From Lujinxingiaceae bacterium (GTDB lineage Bacteria > Myxococcota_A > Bradymonadia > Bradymonadales > Bradymonadaceae), in contig JACCWM010000007.1 of assembly GCA_013697635.1 (NCBI GenBank), forward strand, positions 1-61,917: a DNA stretch of 61,917 nt, written 5' to 3'. Of the stretch, positions 8,240 to 19,400 are shown in pieces. Position 1 is the stretch's first letter. Each line of letters opens with the position of its first letter. A program made the position numbers and the translations under genes. The notes under the pieces were generated by a model, which was given only the letters and a program-made list of their open reading frames with translations, was not told the DNA's origin and made no database searches.

Positions 8240-11151
8240 ATGAAAAATTTCAATAAATTTCAACACCTTGCGGCCACACAGCTGGTCACACTGGCCTTAC
8301 TGACGTCCTGCTCCAAAGACGAGAAGACCAGTGAATTCCCCCCGATCAACGCGCCAGACATAGGCCTTTTCGACGTCGCAAGTGACAGTGCCCACGAGGA
8401 CGCACCGCCTTTCACCGAGCAGCCCGAGGTCTGGACCGTACTGCTCGCCGCGGACGCTCCAACTGCTATCGGTTGGACGGCCGACGATCTCCAAAGTTAC
8501 TTGAGTGCAATGGGCCTGCAGGCTAGCCAGCAGCAAGCGAGCGGTCCGATAAGCTGCGAGCCGGGCCATGGCCGCGTCGTGCTCATGGGTGACGGCCTCG
8601 GCGAGACCACCTTTGCCATGGCCGAGCCCACCGACCAGAGCTTTCGCATCCGCGAGACACGCTGCAAAAACGGCGTGCTCGTCGAGCTGCACGGCGGCGG
8701 TCTGCTCGGGCGCCAGTATGCGGCCTACGAGTGGCTTCATTATCTGGGCGTTCGCTTCTTTCACCCCGAGCAGGAGTTTGTCCCTCCCAGCCCGCGCTGG
8801 CACGACAAGGTGCTCGAGCGCGAGCTCACGCCGGCCTTTCGCTATCGCAGCGCCAGCGCGCATCTCACCCATCCACTCGAGATCGGCGACGCCCTGATCC
8901 TCAACGATCCCGAGTACGCCGGCGACGCGCGACGCTATGTCGACTGGCAGATCAAGAACCTGGCAAGCGTCGGCCACGAGGGTTTGTTTGGCGGCGAGAG
9001 CACCGAGCACGGTCTTGTGCGCGGGCTGCCTCGCCAGGCGGGCTTCGAGTTGCACAACCAGCAGCAAGGCCAGGCGGGGCTTATCAACCCTGACGACGAG
9101 CGCACCGAAGAGGTCCAGATGGCCGAGGCGATCGACGCCTTGATGGGCGACGAACCGGCGCGCCACCCCAAGATCGTCGACTTCACCTTCAACCCCAGCG
9201 AGTTCACCGAGATCGACGATCGCGACGCCGTGCGCCAGCTCAGCTTCATCGCCGACTACTTTGCCGAGCACTACCCGGACACGATCGTCACCACGATCAA
9301 CCACACCACGGCCGGCCCGCCCACCGAGCACTACAAGGTGCGCTACTACGACCTGTCCAAGTTCGCTCCGTCAAACCTCGGTGTTCGCGTGCATACGGTC
9401 ATGTTCTACGATCTGTTTCGCCCGGCCCCGGTCTATGGAAACACCGATTTCAATCACCTCTTCGACTTCATGGAAGAGGAGCATGAGAAGCGACGGATCT
9501 GGTTTTTCCCGGAGGCGGCCTGGTGGCTGACCTTCGACATCGCCATCCCGATGTATTTGCCGATCACGATCGAGGCGCGCCACCGCGACATCCAGGGCAT
9601 CGCCCACATGCTCGCCGGCAAACTCGACGGCCACCGCACCTTTGGCACCGGCCACGAGTGGGGCTACTGGCAAAACGAGTACTGCCCGTTTCGCATGACC
9701 GTCGATCTCGACTACTCCTACGCCAACTGCCTCGAGGACATCGCCTGGCCGTCCGGTCCAGCCGCGCCCGAGCTCCTGGCCGTGCTCGAAGACGCGATAA
9801 GCTTCCAGGAGCGCGACCTGATCTACGGCGAGATCATCGCCTACCTTGTGGGCAGCGACCCGGAGACCGAGATCGCCGCAAGCGTTGGCATCACTTTTCA
9901 CCCCCTGCCGCCCTCACCACGCGAGATCTTGCGTTGGTCGCTCGAGCAGGTCGAAGCCTGGGAGTCCACGATCTTGCCCGCTCTCATGGGCATGGACACC
10001 GACTACACCGAGCTCAACCGCCGCCTTCGCGCCGTTCGCAGCCAGGTTCCGGCAGCCGGCCTGCCCTGGTTTGCCGAAATCCTCGATGGCCTCGAGGCCA
10101 CCGGCCTGCGCGCGCGCCACGCCCACCAGGCGTTTGGCGCCGTCGTCGCATTTCGCCGCTACCAGCTCACGTTCGACACCGAAGCCGAACTGCTCACCCG
10201 CCAACTCTTGGATGCCGCCGAGGCCACCACCACCCAGGTCATCCGCGTCGTACGCCGCCGGGAGCTGGCTTATCGCTACAAGCCGCTGGATCGCGCCATC
10301 GCCGGCGGCGAGCACGGCACTGAGGACGACAACTGGACCGTCTATCGCTACCGCTACCTCAACCGCACCCACCACGGCTACTACTACAAACGCACAAACG
10401 ACCTCGTGCGCGAGGCCCTCGAGGGCGCCGCCGTAGCCGTCGATTTACCCAACGTGCTCGTTGGCCCCGATCAACCCATGGCGCTCACCATCACCGACGC
10501 CACCCTCATCGATCCCATCGTCGACTTCGGCGATGGCACGATCGCCCCCGGCACGACCTTCAGCCACCTCTACACGACCCCGGCAAGCTACCTCATCCAG
10601 GTCACCGCCACCGGCGATGACGAGCCTTTTGAGTTCTCCACCCGCGCCGCGCGCGTGCAAACCCGCTACACCACCGCCTTCTCCGGTCGCATCACCGCGC
10701 CCTCGGGCACGAGCCTTATCGAGCCTGCGATGCCCGCAATCTCACTGGGCTTTCTTGACGACGCGACCATTGCGCTTGGATTCTCTGCCGAAGAAAACGG
10801 CTACGTCCGCCCCGGCTACTGGACCCCCGTGCCCGCTACCCCGGGCACGGTGCTCGAAACCGCGCCCTCACGCATCGTCATCCCAATCGTCAATCGCGCC
10901 CAGGCCGAGGCCATGACCAGCATCGTCGTCGAACAAGGCGTCATCCGCCTCGACGCCGCCCCACCGACCAAGCTGCATTTGACCGGAAACCTCTCCACGT
11001 CCGCCGTCATCAGCGCTCTGGTCGCCATCGGCGGCTTCAACGAAACCGGCGCCCGTGCTTTGGTCGCCCAGACGCTTGGTTTCACCCCGGATACCTTGCC
11101 CAACTACGTTCCCTTCGAGGCCGAATACGCTATCCAACCCCAAGCGCAGGA

Positions 11152-11155
<4 letters not shown>
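8240..11155 (+). CDS. Large lipoprotein with DUF4838 (glucuronidase-like) region and PKD-like domain
   Basis: 971 residues. Lipobox LTSC near residue 24, then an acidic linker. The N-terminal region contains [27 protein letters not shown], the pattern seen where DUF4838 follows an alpha-glucuronidase-like N-terminal domain. The central region (about 200-560) carries aromatic-rich DUF4838 blocks ([56 protein letters not shown]). Near residue 735 is a PKD-type fold ([22 protein letters not shown]). A carbohydrate-active surface enzyme is the best guess, but no catalytic residue was proved. The final codons overlap by 4 bp with the convergent asnS stop. The ribosome site before the ATG is weak. 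Confidence 0.7.
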
Positions 11156-12558
<1,403 letters not shown>

Positions 12559-12667
12559 GGATTAAAGACCTCGTGTGGGGTTTACAAGACAGGGCGCGTT
12601 CTATCACCGTCTGGAGCAGGCGGCAATCCGCGCATGAGCCCAGGCGTCAATGACGACGCCAAAAGCC

Positions 12668-12926
12668 GGGGGGACAAGCCCCCAGGCTCCGTTTACAGAT
12701 ACAGCGCCCTCGTGGCAGGCAAGCCTGCCGGGCGCAATCAGGATAATAACGTCTCTGCCCGTACCCACGTGCACCGGCGCGCCTTGGCGCGAGAGCCGGT
12801 GCTGTATCTGCTCGACGAGCCTGGGGGCTTGTCCCCCCAGGCGGACGTGGTGTCGGTGAACGTTTTTGGCGGGCTGTCGGGGGGTCAGGGCAGCCGACGG
12901 GCCGCCTGGGGGCTTGTTCTCCCAGG
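12668..12926. repeat. REP-like GC-rich hairpin cluster in the 12559-12958 gap
   Basis: The 400-bp gap upstream of asnS holds no gene I believe. It contains three related hairpins with core GGGGGCTTGTCCCCC or its complement: 12668-12689 (reverse orientation), 12817-12838 and 12903-12926 (degenerate, GGGGGCTTGTTCTCC). The first two are perfect 22-bp inverted copies of one another, and each is also self-complementary, so both local hairpins and a large stem are possible. The core resembles the hairpins of the 70-bp repeats near 44 and 47 kb. Confidence 0.7.
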
Positions 12927-12958
12927 CTGGGCTGCGACTTCGCCGGCTGGAATCAGGC

Positions 12959-13840
12959 CTATTGGCCGCCGGCGAATTTGACGGTGATCTGGGTGCCAAA
13001 ATAGGGGCTGACGCCGTCGGGGTTGCGGTTGGGATGGCCGATGAAGACGCCGCCAAAGCCCGAGAGCACGGGCTCGCCCCAGCTGATCCAGTCCGAGGGG
13101 ATCTTCCAGACGTAGACCAGCCCGGCCGTGTCGCGCACGACCTCGGTGGTCGTGGCCACGGCGCGCTCCCAGCGAAGCGCGAGCAGCAGGTAGCTGTTCG
13201 AGGGGTTGCTGCCGAGCACGTAGCCCACCGTGGGGCGCGTGATCCAGAAGAACTCGTCGGGCGCAAACAACAGGTCGAAATAGGGCTCGTAGTAGTTTGC
13301 GTCGATGTCCATCGTCAGCTTGGTGAAGCGGGTCTCAGCGAGCGCGACGACGTTGCCGATCTTGATTTGAGGGGTGACGCGGCCCTCGAACATCCACCCC
13401 GTGCCGCTCACACCGCTGTTGTTCGTGGCGCCTTCGGCGAGCTTGTCCAGACCCCAGTCCTGGTCTGCTTCGGGTTTGTAGAGGTAGCCCAGGATGCCAA
13501 AGTAATTGACGTACTGCGCCGAGACACGCAGCTTGAGCACGGCCGCGGGCAAGATCTCGAGGTAGGGGCCAGCCCACAGATAGGCCGGGCTTATGCCGGT
13601 GGTCAGGCCGCTATCGATATAGGTATTCTTGAGCAGCGGATTCTCGCTGTCAAAGAGCCCTATGCGGTACCCCGTATCCGAGATGACGTTGAGGCCGACC
13701 GGCGTCGCACGGATGCCGAGCGTCGATTCGTGCTTGATCTGTGCGTCGGCAGGCGCCGGCGCCAGGCCGAGCGCACAAAATGCTGCGGCCAGTCCAACAA
13801 GATAGGGAATTCGACGGATCGGCGTGCTCAAATCAATCAT
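12959..13840 (-). CDS. Outer-membrane beta-barrel protein, unknown function
   Basis: 293 residues. Signal peptide to about residue 33 (cleavage after ADA). The mature protein shows regularly spaced amphipathic strands and aromatic girdle residues (YLEILPAAVLKLRVSAQYVNYFG, TGWMFEGRVTPQIKIG, YLLLALRWERAV) and ends in a strand (PYFGTQITVKF), as in outer-membrane barrels. It has no family match that I recognise. Single gene with its own upstream region (13841-14002). Confidence 0.65.
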   Translation of the reverse strand: MIDLSTPIRRIPYLVGLAAAFCALGLAPAPADAQIKHESTLGIRATPVGLNVISDTGYRIGLFDSENPLLKNTYIDSGLTTGISPAYLWAGPYLEILPAAVLKLRVSAQYVNYFGILGYLYKPEADQDWGLDKLAEGATNNSGVSGTGWMFEGRVTPQIKIGNVVALAETRFTKLTMDIDANYYEPYFDLLFAPDEFFWITRPTVGYVLGSNPSNSYLLLALRWERAVATTTEVVRDTAGLVYVWKIPSDWISWGEPVLSGFGGVFIGHPNRNPDGVSPYFGTQITVKFAGGQ

Positions 13841-14002
13841 GAAAGACCTCTACTCCAAAGCGGTGGCGAGGCGCTCGAGTGCGCCGGCTATTGTCTGACA
13901 AACCACGGAAAAACCAGCAAGTTGTGTGCACAACGTGGCACAGGCGCCTTGTTTGCACAAGCGCAATAGCAGGGCGGCGTGGACAATCGCTTTGGGTAGG
14001 TT

Positions 14003-14389
14003 TTAGAGCAAGGTGCCGGAGCTGAGCAAGAGGCCGAGCTCCTCGACGATCTCGCGCGGATCGAGAGGTTTGATGATGTAGGCCTCGCAACCCGCTTCGA
14101 TGCCCTCGGTGATCTGGTCGGGAAGGGCGTGACAGGTCAGCAAGACGATCGGGATCTGGCGTATGCTCTGGAAGCGCTCGTTTGTCTTGATCTGGCGCAG
14201 CGCCGAGATTCCGTCGAGTTCGGGCATCTCGATGTCCATGAGGATCAACTCCGGCCCCAGTTCGAGGGCCGCATCGATCGCTGCAGCGCCGTTGATCGCG
14301 GTTATGACGCGGTGGCCGGCATCCTCGAGATGTCGCTTATAGACCTCACGAAGCTCAGGCATGTCATCGGCGACGAGAATAAAGGCCAT
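14003..14389 (-). CDS. Single-domain response regulator (CheY-like)
   Basis: 128 residues from the ATG at 14387-14389, preceded by AAGGA nine bases upstream; an in-frame TTG at 14398 lies on top of that site and is unlikely. Complete receiver domain only: acidic pair D8/D9 (in VADDMPELREV), phosphoacceptor D52 in LILMDIEMPELDG, Thr in LLTCHA and Lys in IIKPLDP. No output domain and no adjacent histidine kinase. It probably acts through protein-protein contact, for example in a phosphorelay or motility control. Confidence 0.9.
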   Translation of the reverse strand: MAFILVADDMPELREVYKRHLEDAGHRVITAINGAAAIDAALELGPELILMDIEMPELDGISALRQIKTNERFQSIRQIPIVLLTCHALPDQITEGIEAGCEAYIIKPLDPREIVEELGLLLSSGTLL

Positions 14390-14475
14390 GGGCAGCAATC
14401 CTTACAAACCGTGCAATGGAGTCGTACTTGGTGCGCCTTCGCCTGAACCTGCTCACGCGCGGTCAAGGAGCAAGG

Positions 14476-15612
14476 CTACCAGCGCCAGGTGGCCGAGATA
14501 CTCGAAGGAGAAAAATCCAGATCCAGCCCCTCGCTCGAGGCCAGAGAGTCCGCGTTGCTTTCCAGTAGCAACCAGAGAACGCCCGAAGCCACACCCAGCA
14601 CGCCCACGCCCAGCAGCACGCGATGCGCCCACTGGTAGCTCTCGCCGCGGTCGACGAGTTCCTGAAAGCGTCGATCGGTGAGCTGGCCGCTGGTGCTCTC
14701 GTCTTGGATCTGCTGCTCAACGCCAATCATCTGCCAGCCCATCACGCCGCTACCGATCAGGGCCAGGCCACCGACGCTGATCGCGCTCCACGCGCCCCAG
14801 TTGATGGCCGAGGATACCTCGTCAGCCGGTGGCGGCTGCGAGCGCACCAACGGCTGCGCGTCGGGGTTGTTTTCGCTCTTGCTCGCCTGGTGGGCGGGCT
14901 GGGCGGCTTTCTCCAATTGGCGGGTCAGCGGAGCCCACAGCCTGACGTCGCCACCTTCGGGAAGCTCGACGACGGCCGTCCACTTGTTGTGATTGGGCGC
15001 CGAGACCTCCACCTTGTACTGGCCCGCGGGCAAGCCGGCGCGCTCAAAAGGGGCGGTGCCAACGACGACGTCCTCGATTTTTATCTCGGCGCCGTGAACG
15101 GTCGAGCCGATCTGCAGTCGGGTGGCGGGCAAGGCTTTTTGTGTGGAGAAGAATGCTTCGATCTCACGGCGAAAGGCGATCACCGGGTCCTGGGTTTCTT
15201 CGAGGTTTCGTCCCAACGAGTGAATGATGCGCCCATTGGCTGCATCGAAGATCTCGACGGTCACACGAAAACCGCCGGCGCGCTTGGCGACGGTGCCGTA
15301 GACCAAGACGCGTGCGTTGATATGCTCGGCGGCCTGGCGAAGACAAGAGATCGCATCGGGGTTGCAGCCGAGCACGACGACGATCTCCGAGAGGTTGATC
15401 GGGGCCTGATTGACCACGTCGTACTTTTCGTGTTGTTGGGCCTCGTTTCGAAGCACCGAGGTCAGCGTCGCCAAAAGCGTCGGCGCGATGTCGACGCCCT
15501 CCATGTTGAGCACAGCGACATTGAGCGATTCCTGCGCCGATGATGTGCGCGGCGCTGAGATGATCAACAGCAAGCCAAGGAAAAACCACCCGATTTTGGA
15601 AAAGCTCGTCAT
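14476..15612 (-). CDS. Exported PEGA-domain protein with two C-terminal membrane segments
   Basis: 378 residues from the ATG at 15610-15612, which puts the signal peptide (TSFSKIGWFFLGLLLIISAPRTSSA) at the N-terminus. Residues of about 30-160 resemble the CsgG/TolB-like fold (LNVAVLNMEGVDI, VNQAPINLSEIVVVLGCNPDAISCLRQ). A PEGA motif follows (STVHGAEIKIEDVVVGTAPFERAGLPAGQYKVEVSA). Two hydrophobic segments near residues 280 and 340 flank a short coiled segment. This architecture is frequent in Myxococcota secretomes; the role is unknown, probably a surface or periplasmic adaptor. Confidence 0.7.
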   Translation of the reverse strand: MTSFSKIGWFFLGLLLIISAPRTSSAQESLNVAVLNMEGVDIAPTLLATLTSVLRNEAQQHEKYDVVNQAPINLSEIVVVLGCNPDAISCLRQAAEHINARVLVYGTVAKRAGGFRVTVEIFDAANGRIIHSLGRNLEETQDPVIAFRREIEAFFSTQKALPATRLQIGSTVHGAEIKIEDVVVGTAPFERAGLPAGQYKVEVSAPNHNKWTAVVELPEGGDVRLWAPLTRQLEKAAQPAHQASKSENNPDAQPLVRSQPPPADEVSSAINWGAWSAISVGGLALIGSGVMGWQMIGVEQQIQDESTSGQLTDRRFQELVDRGESYQWAHRVLLGVGVLGVASGVLWLLLESNADSLASSEGLDLDFSPSSISATWRW

Positions 15613-15755
15613 AAACCACGATTGTTGCAGTGACACCAGGTTGCGGCTTTAAGCCCGGTGGGGCCAGCCGGCGAAACGTCCCCGAGTATAGGAATGCTGC
15701 TTGCGGAAGTAAAGACGCGCTGAGCATGCCAGCGACTCTCTTGGGTGCTGCTCTC

Positions 15756-16460
15756 TCAGGGCGTGATCCAGTCACCATAAGGACGCCCGAAGTTGGCCCG
15801 GTTGCGCTTGGTATGCAACGGAGAGCCTTGTGGTGGCACGTAGGGCTCACCCCAGCGGGCACCCGGCGCGATGAGAGCGCCCTCGGCGTTGCGATCGAGC
15901 ACGGGCATGCCTTTTTCGCGCCGGTTGGGCGAATCGATCGCGAGGTGATCGGGAGCAACCGGTTTCTCGACTTGTTGGGCGGCCCGGTATTCGATCACGC
16001 TGACGCCGCGGCGACCGCCCGAGCGAAAGGCGAAGACCTCGGGCATGTAGGCGCGAAGGCCTACGATGCGAAAGACAGCGGCGCTGGTGCGCAAGATCTC
16101 GAAGTCGACCAGGCGTGTCTTATAGAAGGCTTCGAGATCGGCGCTGGACATATGCGATTCGACGGTGACATAGCTCTCGGCGCGCTGAATGCTGATCACG
16201 TCAGGAGGCAGCGGCAGGCCAAAAGCTTCACGATCTTGGGCCAGATCGAGCTCCTCGGCAGTCTGCGTCGTGTCCGGTGGGCCGACATCGACCAACTTGA
16301 CCACAGGCTCTTGAGTCGAGCGTTTGCAACCAAGAGCAAACAGACACATACAAAGCGCCAGCAATGCGCGCTGCAAGCCGGCGCGCCGGCTGCTGGCCAT
16401 CAGGTGACGAGCAGCCGGCGCGGTGCATTGGCTCGTGGTGAGTCGGGGAGCAGTACTCAT
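15756..16460 (-). CDS. Lipoprotein translationally coupled to pilY1
   Basis: 234 residues if started at the ATG (16458-16460) that overlaps the pilY1 stop as TGATG. The lipobox ALGC then lies 45 residues in, so an internal ATG at 16398-16400 giving an ordinary 25-residue signal peptide (ending CMCLFALGC) is an equally good start. The mature part is a compact alpha/beta sequence (VISIQRAESYVTVESHMSSADLEAFYKTRLVDFEIL) without a recognised family, then a Pro/Gly/Arg-rich tail. Position as the last gene of the minor-pilin operon suggests a pilus-associated envelope role. Confidence 0.65.
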   Translation of the reverse strand: MSTAPRLTTSQCTAPAARHLMASSRRAGLQRALLALCMCLFALGCKRSTQEPVVKLVDVGPPDTTQTAEELDLAQDREAFGLPLPPDVISIQRAESYVTVESHMSSADLEAFYKTRLVDFEILRTSAAVFRIVGLRAYMPEVFAFRSGGRRGVSVIEYRAAQQVEKPVAPDHLAIDSPNRREKGMPVLDRNAEGALIAPGARWGEPYVPPQGSPLHTKRNRANFGRPYGDWITP

Positions 16461-19400
16461 CAGTTCGAAATCACCGTCCAACTCAGCGGAATGGCCTGAC
16501 CGCGCACCGGGTCGAGATCGACGGCGATACGTCCAATGTTCTCGCCATCGGCCGACTTGTCCTTGTGGGAGTCCTCACGGGCGCCCGGATCGGCGGATCC
16601 GGTTTGGGCAACCAGCTGCGGTTTGCGCGTGCTGTCGGTCTCGTGGAATTTGTTGATCCCACCTTCGACGCCAACACTGCAAGCAGGGCCCATCGTGACG
16701 CTTACGCCGCGAATCAGGGTAGGCTCCTTGGGGCCAAACCACAGCGCCTTCTCTGAGGTGGTGCCCTCGACCAGAATACTGGAAGGATCCTGAACGGCTG
16801 TGCGCGTCCAGAGGCCGACCGGATCAACGGTGTTGTCTTGCTTCAAAAAGCTCAAGCCGTAGATGCGCGCCGTGCCGGCCTCGCAGGCATCGCTCATGTT
16901 GGCGATATTGTAGGAGGTAAAGTAGACGCCGTTGTTGAAGACGACCGGCTCCCCGGTGAGCTTCTCGCCCACACCAAAGCGGTAGCGCCAGCTCAGCACG
17001 GGTACGACCTTGCCATTGCCATCGAAGGTCTCCTCAACGGCGATCATGAATTGGGTCTGACCGGCCGGCGAGGTGTCGCCGCGCTCGCCAAGTCCGTAGA
17101 CGACGACCAAATTGCGCTTTGGTCCCATGGCGACGGCCGGTCGAAACGAGGCCGGTCCAAAGCTGGTGTTGGACGCATGGGGCGCGAATTTGCCGGTATT
17201 ACCGCTGTCTGCGCTGGGATCGAAGAACAGACTCATCTCCCAGTCGGCGGCATCGGGCTTGGAGACGTCGATGCGGTACAGCTTGCCCGATGCGTCGCCA
17301 ACAAATCCGCGCGTGGCCACGCTGCCCGGGAAATCGTCGAACAGCACCGGTGTTCCGATCAGGTCATGATCGAAGCTCTTGAACGTGTCGTCGGCTTGTT
17401 TGAAGTCGACGAAGCGGCGCAACATCGTGCCGCTTTGCAAATCCACAATGTAGAGCGCGCGGCCAAAGCGGTTTGTTGAACAGCCCAGGGTGTCGCTGAC
17501 GTCGCTGCTCGAGCCGGCCGAGAACATCGCGATCGGGCGGCGAATGGCGTTGCCATCTGCCGTGGGTTTAAAGGCCACCGTCCCGATGGCCGCCTCGCCG
17601 ACGCTGCGGCCCATATAGGGAAGACGCCACTGATTGACCGAGTTCGACTCCAAGTCGATCAGGTTCGTGATCAGGTTGGTGCTGCATGTGCTCGAGCCAT
17701 TGGGACCAAAAAGGGTCTTGGAGGAGGAGAGTGCATCGAGTTGGCCAAGCTCCCAGGTCGGGTCGAACTCCCAGAGGGGAATGGGGTCGGGCGGGTTATT
17801 CTTGTCGCCGGGGCGCGTGACGTCGAGCGCGAAGTAGCCGCGTCCGGCATCGCCAAGGCCCTGGACGAGCACGGTACGCCATTGCTCGGCCGGCGGCACG
17901 TTGTCCGTCCAGGCATTGCAGGCCTGGTCGTTGGCATTAAGCAACGGGTTGCCATGGCAGAGCCGGACGTCGGTGACCACAGGCGAGCCGTCGAGCAAGC
18001 GCGGCTGGCTGCCGGAGTGCCAGGCCAGCGTGCGATGGAGCATGTGCGGGATGTAGGACCACGCTTCGCGCTGCTTGAATGCGCCGGGAATCGAGGCGCA
18101 ATCGGCGTAGGGGTCGTCGTTGCTCGTTGCTACGCCACCCGAGTTGGCCGGTTTGGTCGGTTTGCGACAGCGTACATCAGGGTGACCGGTGTAGAGCGCA
18201 TGGAGTTGACCATCGAGGGTGCCCACATAGAGCATTGTGGGTCGATCGGCAAAGCGTGCGCGAAAGGCTCGATAGCTGTCGATCGGAAGATCGAGATCAG
18301 GCGGTCCGACGGCCACCGGGTTCGACTGGAAGATGCCGCCGAGCACACGGTCGAGCTTTTCGGGGATGCGTCCACGCATCTCGTCGACGAGACTTTTGAA
18401 CTCCTGGGGGCCTTCATTCGGATCGCTGGCGGTCGAGAGCGAGAAATAGTTGCGAAAGTCCTCATCTTGCTTTTCTGCAGCTCCGGACGAAAATGGCTTG
18501 CCGTCGCCGACGTAGGCCGCTCTGAGTCGATTGTATTCAAAGGGAATACGCGTGCCCACCAGGTTGGATGAGATATCGCCCGTGCCGCCGCCGGCGTGGA
18601 TGTAGGTGCCGCCAAACTCGTCGATGTTGGTGAGCTTGACTGGCGCAAAGCGCGTGACATAGGGCGCGGCCAAGCCCGGTGAGAGCGCGCGATGTTGGTA
18701 GTGATTGTAGTTGAGCGGGCTTGGCACGGAGGTAAAGACGCGCCGGCTGTCATCTTCGGTGAGCGTGGCTTCATTGGTCGTTCGTACACCGCGCAGCAGG
18801 TTGACGTCCTCGTGCATGCGCACCATGTCTTTCCACACTTCGAGTCCTGTGGGCTTTTGAAGCGCGGAGGACTCGGCCTTGCACTCGAGCAATTGGCGAT
18901 TAATGATGCCCTTCCAGTAGGGGCTGCGGCTGTCCATGCGCACGCCGGAGTACATGCGGTACTGTCCACGGGTGCCGACGACGTCGAGATAGCTCGTCAT
19001 CGCCGGGCGTGTACGCGCGGCCAAGCCGGAGGCGCCGATGATCTCGTTGAAGACCAGGTCAAAGGCCTTGCGAATGGTCGTTTTGTCGTTGCGGGTAAAG
19101 ATCATCGCCGGGTGCTTGCATGTGAAGGCCGCGGTACCGTCCGGCGGAGAGAATTGATAGCTGGTGAAGGTCGACGAGGGGCCGCCAACGCCGCTCTGGT
19201 AGGCCAGACACGACTTTGTGGCGCTCGGAACGCATGTCCCAATCAGTCCCGCCGGCGTCGCCATGCCCGTTTGCAAGTAATCAACTCCCAAATAGTACTG
19301 GGCGCAGGTCTTTCCCTTGGCAGCCATCGTTGCAATCTTGTCCAGGACTTGCACCTGATTGGCAGCACCGTCCTCAACAACGTTGATGCCCACAATGTGA

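Noticed and set aside
12604-13266. 220-codon minus-strand frame covering the asnS gap
   Set aside because: Out-of-frame shadow of the outer-membrane gene running into hairpin repeats; Ser/Arg/Pro-rich and without motifs.
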